Source of the DNA: a virus
Length of the DNA: 26,652 nt
Virus record (IMG/VR): IMGVR_UViG_3300010150_000130
Location: 1 to 26,652 of that record
Direction: 5' to 3' (one strand)
Part shown: positions 7,379 to 14,650 of the stretch, piece after piece
How positions within the stretch are numbered: the stretch's first letter is position 1
Layout of the letters: each line of letters begins with the position of its first letter
The notes under the pieces: model-generated
The model's input: the letters and a program-made list of their open reading frames with translations, nothing else
The model's database searches: none
What the model was told of the DNA's origin: nothing
Made by a program: the position numbers and the translations under genes

Positions 7379-7514
7379 CTGTCCTCTCCTTTATATTTGT
7401 ACGATTGGTTTCTCTTCTACGATCTCTTAATTTTTTATACATGAGACTTCTCTTTGACTTCTCATATCTTTTTTTGTGTCGCTTCTTTCTTCTGGGCAAT
7501 CCGTTTTTGTACAT
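7371..7514 (-). CDS. Tiny highly basic ORF (47 aa)
   Basis: A 47-residue ORF filling what would otherwise be a 150-base gap. It begins ATG TAC AAA AAC and is extremely rich in Lys and Arg (for example PRRKKRHKKRYEKSKRS). A GGGGG run lies 8 bases before the ATG; its stop overlaps the zinc-ribbon gene start by 8 bases, and the preceding gene stops 15 bases upstream. This spacing fits a real coupled gene, possibly nucleic-acid binding. Low-complexity basic ORFs can arise from A-rich DNA, so it is tentative. Confidence 0.42.
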   Translation of the reverse strand: MYKNGLPRRKKRHKKRYEKSKRSLMYKKLRDRRRETNRTNIKERTDD

Positions 7515-7529
7515 ATACACATCCCCCTA

Positions 7530-7922
7530 TTAATTCATCGTTGGTTTTTTTGGTATTGATATGCCTTCCTTCATAGCTTCATGTTTAATGTTTTCCTCTA
7601 GGTCATCGTCTAGCTTTTCTGTATCATCCAGTGTTTTTAATACGGCTGGAGTCCACTCTGTACCCAACCACGAAAGGAATGGCGCCCACAACATCATACT
7701 TTTCATCATAAGTTGTTGTCCCTCTTCGGTGTCTAGGTCCAATTCGGTTTCCACTTCAGGGTCAATCCCTATCTTCTCTTGTTGGTCAACGTGAAAAGTA
7801 AATGCATCAAGCATCGACACTAAAAGCCTAAGTGTATCTTCATGTAACTCCATCTTTCTTTTTCCTAGCTCAATCTCTTTCAAGGTTAGCTTGTCTAACA
7901 TTCGGTGCAGTCTGTCTGCCAT
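7530..7922 (-). CDS. Hypothetical helical acidic protein
   Basis: A 130-residue protein with a strong AGGAGG ribosome binding site. The first 55 residues form a long amphipathic helix region (LHRMLDKLTLKEIELGKRKM; TLRLLVSMLDAFTFHV). The middle is very acidic (DPEVETELDLDTEEG), followed by MLWAPFLSWLGTEW and a charged end. The pattern fits a small oligomerising or adaptor protein; no family is recognised and there is no membrane segment. Confidence 0.6.
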   Translation of the reverse strand: MADRLHRMLDKLTLKEIELGKRKMELHEDTLRLLVSMLDAFTFHVDQQEKIGIDPEVETELDLDTEEGQQLMMKSMMLWAPFLSWLGTEWTPAVLKTLDDTEKLDDDLEENIKHEAMKEGISIPKKPTMN

Positions 7923-7946
7923 GTTGCCTCCTTATTGTGGGGGGGG

Positions 7947-8246
7947 TTAACCCGTGGTAAAAAAACTAAAAATATTTCTGAACAACTTTTGAATTGTGGA
8001 TAACTTTGGGTTGCGACACTTGGCGTGTTCCATTGGGCCATTGACTCCTGGCGGTGAGTCCCAAGCATCCATCGTTGCGTTGCAATCGACATTCATGCAC
8101 CCATACAATTCACAGTGACCCAACTTCGATATCAACCTTGGATCGTGGCCAAACTTCTTGGCTCTCTTCAAAGACTTGCGGAGTTCTCGCTTCGCTCTGT
8201 CTGTACTGATACCATCTCCGCTATACAACATACTATAGTCTCCCAT
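7947..8246 (-). CDS. Hypothetical protein with YxxxYxGDGIxTD N-terminus (copy 1)
   Basis: A 99-residue protein. Its first 17 residues (MGDYSMLYSGDGISTDR) match the start of the next gene upstream (MQEYRLMYGGDGINTDK), but the two bodies differ. The body is basic (KRELRKSLKRAKKFG), then has a Cys/His cluster (GHCELYGCMNVDCNA; HAKCRN) that may bind metal. The 3' end, encoding NIFSFF, includes a diverged copy of the AT-rich element. AGGAG precedes the ATG. Function unknown. Confidence 0.55.
   Translation of the reverse strand: MGDYSMLYSGDGISTDRAKRELRKSLKRAKKFGHDPRLISKLGHCELYGCMNVDCNATMDAWDSPPGVNGPMEHAKCRNPKLSTIQKLFRNIFSFFTTG
7958..7986 (-). promoter_or_regulatory. AT-rich conserved leader element, diverged copy H
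   Basis: Leftward reading TTGTTCAGAAATATTTTTAG followed by a T-run and ACC. It overlaps the end of the 7947-8246 gene and sits 36 bases before the ATG at 7922. Confidence 0.4.
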
Positions 8247-8275
8247 ATCATCTGCTCCTATTTGGATTCTTTACT

Positions 8276-8482
8276 TCAATCATTAGGGAAATTCTCCTCT
8301 AGAGCTTTATCCCACAGGTCTTTGAGGTCCTTCTGCAGATTCTCCCAACCATCAATCTCGCCACCAACACTTTCGCTCTCCTCTAGGTACGTCCTGATGT
8401 CCTCAATCGCCCTAAACAGAGGATGTTCATACTTATCTGTATTGATACCATCTCCGCCATACATCAGTCTATATTCTTGCAT
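8276..8482 (-). CDS. Hypothetical protein with YxxxYxGDGIxTD N-terminus (copy 2)
   Basis: A 68-residue protein starting at MQEYRLMYGGDG, preceded by GGGAGGAAAAG. Its N-terminal motif is shared with the 7947-8246 protein at protein and DNA level (GGAGATGGTATCA in both), while the rest is an acidic helical tail (DIRTYLEESESV; LQKDLKDLWDKALEENF). The shared head may be a common binding peptide or an old partial duplication. The start overlaps the preceding gene by 19 bases. Confidence 0.55.
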   Translation of the reverse strand: MQEYRLMYGGDGINTDKYEHPLFRAIEDIRTYLEESESVGGEIDGWENLQKDLKDLWDKALEENFPND

Positions 8483-8775
8483 TTCTTTTCCTCCCATTTG
8501 TTTATTTGATTCAACAAACCAACAGCAAACTCTACTCGACCAACGATGAGTGCTTTGTCCACCTCATCTTCCATCTCTTCCTTGCCAGAAACTACAGGCC
8601 AGTTGTCATCCACTTCTCTTTGGCAGTAGCTTTTGATTTTTTCTATCGTGACACCATGTCGTTCTGCCAATCCAAACCATTGATCCACGCATTGATGAAG
8701 GTGAAGTGCCTCGCTTTCATCTAGGTTCAAGTCGATTGGATTACCATCTTTATCATTCGCTTGTATTCTTTGCAT
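8464..8775 (-). CDS. Hypothetical helical protein
   Basis: A 103-residue protein from the ATG of MQRIQANDKDGNP. The TTG-initiated longer version would start inside the AT-rich leader and is rejected. Helical segments include SEALHLHQCVDQWFGLAERH and ALIVGRVEFAVGLLNQINKW. The start lies 16 bases after copy E of the AT-rich element, with AGAGGCGGG as ribosome binding site. Unknown function. Confidence 0.58.
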   Translation of the reverse strand: MQRIQANDKDGNPIDLNLDESEALHLHQCVDQWFGLAERHGVTIEKIKSYCQREVDDNWPVVSGKEEMEDEVDKALIVGRVEFAVGLLNQINKWEEKKCKNID

Positions 8776-8790
8776 CGCTCGGCCCGCCTC

Positions 8791-8816
8791 TAAGTTAAAA
8801 TTAATTTTGAACAATA
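8791..8816 (-). promoter_or_regulatory. AT-rich conserved leader element, copy E
   Basis: Leftward reading CTATTGTTCAAAATTAATTT then TAACTTA. It is almost identical to copy F (10824-10847) and lies 16 bases before the ATG at 8775. Confidence 0.5.
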
Positions 8817-8852
8817 GTTTTGTTCGCTTTGTTACACCTGTCTTACAGTTTT

Positions 8853-9092
8853 CTAATTAACCCGATCAACCAACCTGTCAATGCATCGGTTGACACGATC
8901 AATCTCTGGGATTTTATACTCCCAGAACTCGTGATCAATGTATAGAGAGAGGGCGAAGTTCAGCCCACGTATATAACCTAAGTCATACTGAATATCTCTA
9001 TCATCTTCCATCCGTTTCCAGTCACGCTTCAAAGCTCGAATCATTGAAGCCAATGTGTTTCGCATCGCCTGGTGTGTGCCATCCCTTCTCAT
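8853..9092 (-). CDS. Hypothetical helical protein
   Basis: A 79-residue protein from ATG 9092 (MRRDGTHQAM), with AGGAGGAAGC directly before it; the ATG at 9107 lies upstream of that ribosome binding site. It contains a basic helix (ASMIRALKRDWKRM), then DLGYIRGLNFALSLYIDHEFW and a C-terminal RVNRCIDRLVDRVN helix. It overlaps its upstream neighbour as ATGA. Unrecognised family. Confidence 0.55.
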   Translation of the reverse strand: MRRDGTHQAMRNTLASMIRALKRDWKRMEDDRDIQYDLGYIRGLNFALSLYIDHEFWEYKIPEIDRVNRCIDRLVDRVN

Positions 9093-9334
9093 GCTTCCTC
9101 CTTGCATCGGTCATCTAGTCTTTCAGCTATGTGCAGTATGTCATCAACGAGATCCCCTAGTGTTGTCATTGCATCCAAGTCTTCCTGACATTTTGGTATG
9201 TTGCGTAGCCTCATGTCATCGGGGTAGTTATCGGCATCGTAGCCATCAATCGTTTTCTTTAAGTCAACCGCATCAAAGTACAACTCTGCAATCTCTTCAT
9301 CTGGCTTCACTTCAATTAATACACTGCGACTCAT
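9089..9334 (-). CDS. Hypothetical acidic helical protein
   Basis: An 81-residue acidic protein (MSRSVLIEVKPDEE...), with a GGAGAGGAGG ribosome binding site and start 14 bases after copy C of the AT-rich element. Helices ELYFDAVDLKKTIDGY and DLVDDILHIAERLDD dominate. It is coupled to the next gene by an ATGA overlap. No recognised domain. Confidence 0.55.
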   Translation of the reverse strand: MSRSVLIEVKPDEEIAELYFDAVDLKKTIDGYDADNYPDDMRLRNIPKCQEDLDAMTTLGDLVDDILHIAERLDDRCKEEA

Positions 9335-9347
9335 ACTTCCTCCTCTC

Positions 9348-9378
9348 CGTAAAAAGTTTATGTTCAAAAATTATTTTA
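9348..9378 (-). promoter_or_regulatory. AT-rich conserved leader element, copy C
   Basis: Leftward reading AAAATAATTTTTGAACATAA then ACTTTTTACGG. It matches copy B base for base over most of its length and precedes the ATG at 9334 by 14 bases. Confidence 0.55.
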
Positions 9379-9450
9379 GTGCTGGCGGGCTTGCACTTTT
9401 TATGGTGTACCTAACCCAACCCGCCAAAAGTTAGGGGCCACCACCAACAT

Positions 9451-10803
9451 CTAGATTTCTATCACCACACCAAACTCATCACCATAAAAACTTGGTGCTA
9501 TTCCCGATGTCACCCAAGCAACTGGATAGTTGGGTTCATCTATACGCACTGAACCATATCCATCTGTGAAGTAGATCAATGCACCTACTGTATGTTCATC
9601 TCCAGAATCTTCGATGTAACTAAAGATGGGATCGAATGATGTCCCACCACCACCGAATATATCTAGCTCCATACCCTCTGCTCCCTGCCCTGCATTGAGG
9701 TTGATGTCGTACCAAGGCTCGTCGGTATCTGCATTCATGTGTATCTTGCTGTCGATGTATGCGACACGAATCCTATCTAGTCTCAGTTCGTCTGCCCACC
9801 TAACTAGCAATGCTCTGTACTGCTCAAACTCATCTTTACCTACTGAAGCTGACGAGTCTATCGCAACGTAAAGATCTTGCACTCGCTTCTCACGTGAGGG
9901 TAAAACCATTCCTCTCTGTAGCCATCTCTTGTTAGGTTTCTTGAAGCTACGTCTTGACTTCATATTTTTCAGCAAGAAGGAAGAGATCTCCTCTGACGAA
10001 TGCTTGCCACGCTCTGACATATTCTTGATCTGTGTACAAGTTCCCCCTGCTCCCTGCCCTGCTGACTTCTCTATAAGAGATGCTTGTTCCAAACGCTCCA
10101 TCATCTCATACTCATATCTCTTGATAGCTTCCTGGCCCTGCTCGACAACAGGGCTGTCAAGTATCCCACCCATGCCAAGATCTTGACCGCTCGCCTCGCC
10201 ATCTTCATCTTCAGAATCACCATCGCTATTCCCTGCACCACCTGGTACGCCCTTTGCTGGTTCCTCTGGCTCCCACCCATTCTTGAGCATTTCGTGGCAG
10301 ATTCTTTCTACTGAATAGTTACACGACTCACTAGAATAGAAGTCATGTAGGAGTCTACCCTCTGGTAACTGAAAGTCCTCTCCATAATTGGGACTCCTCT
10401 TGATCAGTCCATTGACCTTGTAATCACAGGCTATGTTCCACAGTTCTGGATGTATATCTCCTCGCCTCGTATTGTGCATGAGAACAACGTGCAAGAACTC
10501 ATGGAAGAGTACTGTAGAATTTTCCTTATGTGATAGTGACTGCATAAAATCTGGGTTGGCCCAGATGGTATGTCCGTCGGTAGCGTAGGTCTTGTGAGTC
10601 CGATCTATCACTATGTCACACTGTCCAATGATAGTGTAAACCCCTGGATCTTTTCTGCACATTCTTGAACGTAGCTTTATAAGTAGCTGACGCTCTCTTG
10701 AAAAGTCCTCGTTCTCAACGTCGTTCATCATGTCACTGGCGATTGCACTAGCAAAATTTAGTAGTGCATTACAACCCATGTCATGGTCAATAATATATTT
10801 CAT
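9451..10803 (-). CDS. Putative metallopeptidase fused to VWA-like domain (DUF2201-type)
   Basis: A 450-residue protein. The N-terminal part has HEFLHVVLMH (His101, Glu102, His105, His110), the HExxHxxxxH pattern of the putative metallopeptidase domain that precedes VWA-like domains, plus IACDYKVNG. Residues 185-215 are a Gly/Asp/Glu linker. The C-terminal domain has a complete MIDAS metal site: DSSAS (316-320), Thr388 in GGGGTSFDP and Asp414 in FTDGYG. Such proteins are partners of MoxR-type AAA+ ATPases, and one is encoded two genes upstream (11867-13048). The pair probably remodels a target protein complex; the target is unknown. GGGAGGAACG precedes the ATG. Confidence 0.82.
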   Translation of the reverse strand: MKYIIDHDMGCNALLNFASAIASDMMNDVENEDFSRERQLLIKLRSRMCRKDPGVYTIIGQCDIVIDRTHKTYATDGHTIWANPDFMQSLSHKENSTVLFHEFLHVVLMHNTRRGDIHPELWNIACDYKVNGLIKRSPNYGEDFQLPEGRLLHDFYSSESCNYSVERICHEMLKNGWEPEEPAKGVPGGAGNSDGDSEDEDGEASGQDLGMGGILDSPVVEQGQEAIKRYEYEMMERLEQASLIEKSAGQGAGGTCTQIKNMSERGKHSSEEISSFLLKNMKSRRSFKKPNKRWLQRGMVLPSREKRVQDLYVAIDSSASVGKDEFEQYRALLVRWADELRLDRIRVAYIDSKIHMNADTDEPWYDINLNAGQGAEGMELDIFGGGGTSFDPIFSYIEDSGDEHTVGALIYFTDGYGSVRIDEPNYPVAWVTSGIAPSFYGDEFGVVIEI

Positions 10804-10823
10804 CGTTCCTCCCGTTCTCGGCT

Positions 10824-10847
10824 TAAGTTAAAATTAATTTTGAACAT
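10824..10847 (-). promoter_or_regulatory. AT-rich conserved leader element, copy F
   Basis: Leftward reading AATGTTCAAAATTAATTTTA then ACTTA. It is the near twin of copy E and lies 21 bases before the metallopeptidase-VWA start. Confidence 0.5.
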
Positions 10848-11827
10848 TAGTTTTTCATCCACTCTTCGAACCTATTTGTTGCGGGTTCAACAGTCTTACG
10901 AATATCTTCCAACTTTTCTACGATTGGTTCTCGTATGCTGTCATCTCTTCCACCTAAATACTTTCTTGCATCAGAGAGATTTCCATCACCTATCTGTTCC
11001 ACCTCATTGACTAGTCTTCTAATCTTCTTAGCAGTATCAGTCAGTGCGGTGTCTGGGAATGTCTCGTTCCACTTGTCTATGCGGTCAGCTAAATCTCTGT
11101 AGTTAGACCAACCTGGACCCTTGGGTAATTTGTTCCCCTTCCTACCATCCTTGTTGTGTTGGTAGTCTTTGAATCTATCCGCTATTTCCACAGTGTCCTT
11201 GATGATGTCATCGGCAATACCACCAATCACATTGGCCATCTTTTTCTTGTGGTTTTTTCTATCCTCTTCAACAGCCCTGTCAATAACTTCTTGAGGTGCG
11301 GTGAGTCGGATGTCTTTTGGATTCGTTGGTGGTGGCAGTGGCCTGATCCACACTTTCCAACTGTACTTCTCACGCAATTCATTTAGTGGTGGGAAGTGTT
11401 CTTGATATCTGTCGTTCAAGTCTATCTTGGCATCTGCTTGTATCTGAGGCCAGTACTTAAACAGATCGTCGTTCAATGCCTTCCAGAATTGATCACCAAA
11501 TTCTTGCATCTTTTTCTCGTACTCTACTAGGTCTTCGTACATCAGTAGGTACTCGTTACCTTTTAGTCTACTGCCGTTACTGTTGTTCCTTGAAGATGAC
11601 CAAGGCTCAGTCACACGTTTCATGTACGCCCTGGCATACTTCTCTGGATTGTTCAGCCTACGAACCAAGGAACTATCAAGCAGTAGCACTTGACCGCTGG
11701 CCCTATCTCTACTGATACCTGTCGCTTTTGCTCCTTCTCTAGCGATGTCTTTCGCAGTCTTTCTCCACCCTGCCTTTTTAACTTCTATGCCAGTGAGGAT
11801 ATGTCCACTATACAAATCTTCGTTCAT
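10847..11827 (-). CDS. Helical protein of the MoxR/VWA cluster (possibly DUF3150-like)
   Basis: A 326-residue, mostly helical and highly charged protein. It has the features ADIAREGAKATGIS-like basic N-terminus, EYEKKMQEFGDQFWKALND, HFPPLNELREKYSWKVWIRP and PLPPPTNPKDIRL, ending in a long coiled region. Helical proteins with a sel-F...W.i.PLP block occur beside AAA+/VWA pairs in phages, including DUF3150 proteins. I propose that link only tentatively. Its position between the ATPase and VWA genes suggests a third component, perhaps an adaptor or substrate. The start has GAGGGGGGCAGG upstream, 12 bases after copy D of the AT-rich element. Confidence 0.6.
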   Translation of the reverse strand: MNEDLYSGHILTGIEVKKAGWRKTAKDIAREGAKATGISRDRASGQVLLLDSSLVRRLNNPEKYARAYMKRVTEPWSSSRNNSNGSRLKGNEYLLMYEDLVEYEKKMQEFGDQFWKALNDDLFKYWPQIQADAKIDLNDRYQEHFPPLNELREKYSWKVWIRPLPPPTNPKDIRLTAPQEVIDRAVEEDRKNHKKKMANVIGGIADDIIKDTVEIADRFKDYQHNKDGRKGNKLPKGPGWSNYRDLADRIDKWNETFPDTALTDTAKKIRRLVNEVEQIGDGNLSDARKYLGGRDDSIREPIVEKLEDIRKTVEPATNRFEEWMKN

Positions 11828-11838
11828 CCTGCCCCCCT

Positions 11839-11869
11839 CGTAAAAAGATTATGTTCAAAAATTATTTTA
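11839..11869 (-). promoter_or_regulatory. AT-rich conserved leader element, copy D
   Basis: Leftward reading AAAATAATTTTTGAACATAA then TCTTTTTACG. It overlaps the stop of the MoxR gene and ends 12 bases before the ATG at 11827. Confidence 0.55.
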
Positions 11870-13048
11870 GAAGTAATGCGTATCCTGCAACCTGACCATA
11901 TGGTTTACGTATTCTTCTTGCTTCTGCACATCTTTGTTAACCGACAGTGCCATGTGTGCGAATGTCACTTCCAGTTCCTCGCCAAACAATTTGACGAATG
12001 GGAATAATTTATTTACCTGAGTTGCATCTTTTCTAACTCGCTTGCTCAGTATAGCAATCATCCCTGCTAGTCTGATCCTTCCATTGTTACTGTTGTCTAG
12101 CCTGTACTCTTCTATTTGATCTGCCATTCCTACTGGATCAGCAATCATCGCATCCAAGTCCACCATGTTGTCCATAGTATCGTGGACAGCCAGTAATTCT
12201 CTCCCTGCCTGGTGTCCGATGGTGCCGTACATGGTTGCTCGTCCCACCTGAGTGCTTAAGTCCAGTCCCTTGGTGAGGAAATCACTCATTGTTTTCATGG
12301 ACCTTGGAGTTGAAAACTGTTGTCCTCTTGGCTCAGCCTCAAAGGTATTAAGGAAGGCTTCCTCTAAGCATCCAACAGCACATACAATAATCGGATGTAG
12401 CTCACCCTCGTGATACTGAAGCCATGACTTGGCAGTGGTCCTAACCTTGTAGATGGTACACCTATCCATGAGATCAGCAGTGAAGTTGAAACTACTAGCG
12501 TTATCCCCTGCACCATTAGCAGTCCCTATAATGTGAACCTGTGGTGGTACTAGGTAGCTTGTACCCAGTGATCTCTCTTCCATGAACTGAGCGACAGATG
12601 GCATCATCTCTCTTTTCTTACCGATCTCTTCCAGTAGCATGGTGTTGTGGATATTTTCTGGTGGTCCCCAACTTGGATCAGCACCTGGCAAGTCTTCCAC
12701 AGCTTGCCTAATGTACTGAGTGTACTTTTTATTATTCCCATAGGATGGGTACACTAGGTCTTCGGGTTCCATGTTGTTGAAGTTAAGGAAGGAGTAACTG
12801 GCCTCTCCCTTTTGTGGCTTGGTTACACGTGCGTCTATCACCTCGTCATAACCTGCCCTCTTGGCTCTCTCTCTGCAATAATCCAGAGCCACTGTTGTCT
12901 TACCCATCCCGACTGGGCCGACCAAAACCACTGGCCGTAGATCCATCTCTTCCCCACAAAAATGCAAGCCTTCCAACGCTTGCGTCGGTGTTACTTCCTC
13001 TAACATCCCCCTCTCTTCCATCTCTGCTTTCCTACTTCTCTTTGACAT
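11867..13048 (-). CDS. MoxR-type AAA+ ATPase
   Basis: A 393-residue ATPase. It has Walker A GPVGMGKT (44-51), Walker B NTMLLEEIGK (Glu140/141), sensor-1 Asn178 in IIGTANGAGD and an arginine finger in ADLMDRC (Arg196). The order and spacing fit MoxR/CbbQ-type AAA+ proteins, which act as hexamers with VWA-domain partners to remodel or activate protein complexes. The partner here is the metallopeptidase-VWA gene downstream. The start MSKRSRK has GAGAGGTAAG directly upstream; a longer frame to 13108 would translate the operator-like palindrome and is less likely. Role in the phage is unknown. Confidence 0.83.
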   Translation of the reverse strand: MSKRSRKAEMEERGMLEEVTPTQALEGLHFCGEEMDLRPVVLVGPVGMGKTTVALDYCRERAKRAGYDEVIDARVTKPQKGEASYSFLNFNNMEPEDLVYPSYGNNKKYTQYIRQAVEDLPGADPSWGPPENIHNTMLLEEIGKKREMMPSVAQFMEERSLGTSYLVPPQVHIIGTANGAGDNASSFNFTADLMDRCTIYKVRTTAKSWLQYHEGELHPIIVCAVGCLEEAFLNTFEAEPRGQQFSTPRSMKTMSDFLTKGLDLSTQVGRATMYGTIGHQAGRELLAVHDTMDNMVDLDAMIADPVGMADQIEEYRLDNSNNGRIRLAGMIAILSKRVRKDATQVNKLFPFVKLFGEELEVTFAHMALSVNKDVQKQEEYVNHMVRLQDTHYF

Positions 13049-13063
13049 CTTACCTCTCTCTTC

Positions 13064-13078
13064 GGGGAAATATTCCCC
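13064..13078. repeat. G4A3-T/A-C4 palindrome, copy 2 (before MoxR gene)
   Basis: GGGGAAATATTCCCC ends 16 bases upstream of the MoxR start, just before its ribosome binding site. That is a good place for an operator. Confidence 0.6.
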
Positions 13079-13173
13079 AGTTAAATGATACCTCTTACTA
13101 CCTCTCACACTTCTTACAATAAATTTAACTGTTTCAAATCTTTTTGTCTAGGTTTTGTCACCCTCCCAGCAAG

Positions 13174-13194
13174 AAGAAAAATATTTTGAACAAT
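13174..13194 (-). promoter_or_regulatory. AT-rich conserved leader element, diverged copy G
   Basis: Leftward reading AATTGTTCAAAATATTTTTC, in the gap between the 13224-13682 gene and the MoxR gene, 126 bases before the MoxR start. Confidence 0.4.
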
Positions 13195-13223
13195 TATATA
13201 TCACTCACTTGGTTTATTTGTTG

Positions 13224-13682
13224 TTAGTAGTCTAAGAATGGTGCGTCAAAGTCTATTCTCAACTGTACGATACGCCCTTCTTCAACCTTGGCGTGTACGG
13301 GGTACAGCCCATCTCCCCACCCAGTACTAGTCGCAACAGCCAACTCGGTCACCTGGCCAGCACCATCTCGTATGGTTCTACGACAGGCTGAATCATAAGA
13401 GAATGAATCAATGGGTGTCGTGTCCTCCCTTGATACAAAGGTTCCTTCTGCTAGAAGGTCGTTCATAGTCTTGTCATAAGGCTTGATAACCTGGTCGTAT
13501 CCAGTGAAGTCCGCACTCCATTGCAGAGTGACACTAGGATCATCAGACTTTTCATAAATCCTTATGCTTACAAAATCATCGGCCTCCCAGTCGCTCAAGT
13601 AGCACGGATCGGTGATCAGTAGTTGCCCTGAGTCTACTGGAACTGTACCTATAATCTGCCATCCATTTTTTACGTTACTCAT
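13224..13682 (-). CDS. Conserved hypothetical beta-rich protein (VDSGQLLITDPCYL family)
   Basis: A 152-residue protein. The N-terminal VDSGQLLITDPCYLSDW and the C-terminal STGWGDGLYPVHAKVEEGRI are paired motifs that recur in a widespread prokaryotic and phage family of unknown activity. I recognise the pattern but not a function. Strand-rich composition and invariant Asp, Cys and Gly residues suggest a small beta-barrel, possibly with a binding site formed by the two motifs. GGAGGGAGC precedes the ATG. It is the gene before the MoxR cluster, but a functional link is not shown. Confidence 0.6.
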   Translation of the reverse strand: MSNVKNGWQIIGTVPVDSGQLLITDPCYLSDWEADDFVSIRIYEKSDDPSVTLQWSADFTGYDQVIKPYDKTMNDLLAEGTFVSREDTTPIDSFSYDSACRRTIRDGAGQVTELAVATSTGWGDGLYPVHAKVEEGRIVQLRIDFDAPFLDY

Positions 13683-13767
13683 GCTCCCTCCTCCATTTCT
13701 AAAAGTAGTTTTTCATCTGCTCCAGTCGGAACAAATTCTCCTGCTTGCCACTATATATCACTCACTC

Positions 13768-14397
13768 CTACCATCGGGCGTATGGTTGCGGATCATTTTT
13801 GAGTCCCTGCTCTATCATCCATGCATACAAGTACGGCTTGTCCTGTCTAAGCTCATGCTTTTTTGGCCGTCCATTTCTACATTCTGTCACTCCATCTGTG
13901 TCGAATGGATCGAACCATGCCAACTTCATGTAGTGTTCTAGATACCTTATGACCTGATGTCTAGTTGGTCTAATGTGTATTGAGTGGCCGTCCATTAGGA
14001 TGGTAAAATTTTCCTCACATTCCTGTGGTCCACCGACTACCTCAAATGTTTCTGGGCATACGTAGTTCAGTGCCTCTAGCCACATCTCTATACACATCTC
14101 TTCGTATCGTATTCCTACTGTCATTGCATAGCCACCTATGACTGCACCATTGGGTTCGCCATGACAAGCAAACTCTGGGTCCAACGTGTTACGTATCGGA
14201 CCGAATGTTACACTGTCAGTGCTATCCCACTGTGGACCCCAGTCATCCCTCTGATATTTAATTTCCTGGGTTTTATTTTTTCCCCTGTATCCCCCTGCCC
14301 TTATGTATTCAGAACCCTTCCCTCTCCACCCACGCCTAGTTAAGTACCCATCCTCTAGTCCCTTGGGTCTGCCCTGTGCTTTTGTTTTATTAGGCAT
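13768..14397 (-). CDS. Hypothetical protein, basic N-terminus
   Basis: A 209-residue protein starting at MPNKTKAQGRPKG, with GGAGAG just before the ATG and an 8-base overlap with the upstream gene. An ATG at 14415 is an alternative. The first 60 residues are very basic and Gly-rich (RRGWRGKGSEYIRAGGYRGK). The rest has several Cys, His and Trp residues (CHGEPNGAVIGGYAM; EEMCIEMWLEALNYVCPETF) and a C-terminal YLYAWMIEQGLK helix. The basic head would suit DNA or RNA binding. No family is recognised. Confidence 0.58.
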   Translation of the reverse strand: MPNKTKAQGRPKGLEDGYLTRRGWRGKGSEYIRAGGYRGKNKTQEIKYQRDDWGPQWDSTDSVTFGPIRNTLDPEFACHGEPNGAVIGGYAMTVGIRYEEMCIEMWLEALNYVCPETFEVVGGPQECEENFTILMDGHSIHIRPTRHQVIRYLEHYMKLAWFDPFDTDGVTECRNGRPKKHELRQDKPYLYAWMIEQGLKNDPQPYARW

Positions 14398-14647
14398 CGG
14401 ACTCTCCATCTGCATCTTCCCTAGAAATTAGAAAGCAAACTCCCTCCACTGACCTCACTGTCACCTGTGTGTGGGAGCAATCCCTTGTATCTAAGATTCC
14501 CATTTCAGCTAACTCTGCAAAGGTGTGTCGCTTATCTGAATCGACTATTTCTTTCGCTAGTTTTTCGGCACCCTCCATGTCTTCTGCCTCAAGTTCGTCG
14601 AAATGGTACACCTCAACCTTACGTACTGTTACTGAATACTCAGTCAT
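14390..14647 (-). CDS. Hypothetical small protein
   Basis: An 85-residue acidic protein (MTEYSVTVRKVEVYHFDELE...). It has GAGGAGAGTGAGTG before the ATG; a GTG one codon earlier is possible. A beta strand, a helix with AEKLAKEIVDSDKRHTFAEL, and a second strand TQVTVRSVEGVCFLI suggest a compact alpha/beta fold. Its junction with the upstream gene contains the repeated ATCACTCACT motif. Function unknown. Confidence 0.55.
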   Translation of the reverse strand: MTEYSVTVRKVEVYHFDELEAEDMEGAEKLAKEIVDSDKRHTFAELAEMGILDTRDCSHTQVTVRSVEGVCFLISREDADGESDA

Positions 14648-14650
14648 CAC

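Noticed and set aside
9380-9424. Terminator downstream of the metallopeptidase-VWA gene (GGCGGG/CCCGCC)
   Set aside because: Loop of about 30 bases and no T-run in the leftward direction.
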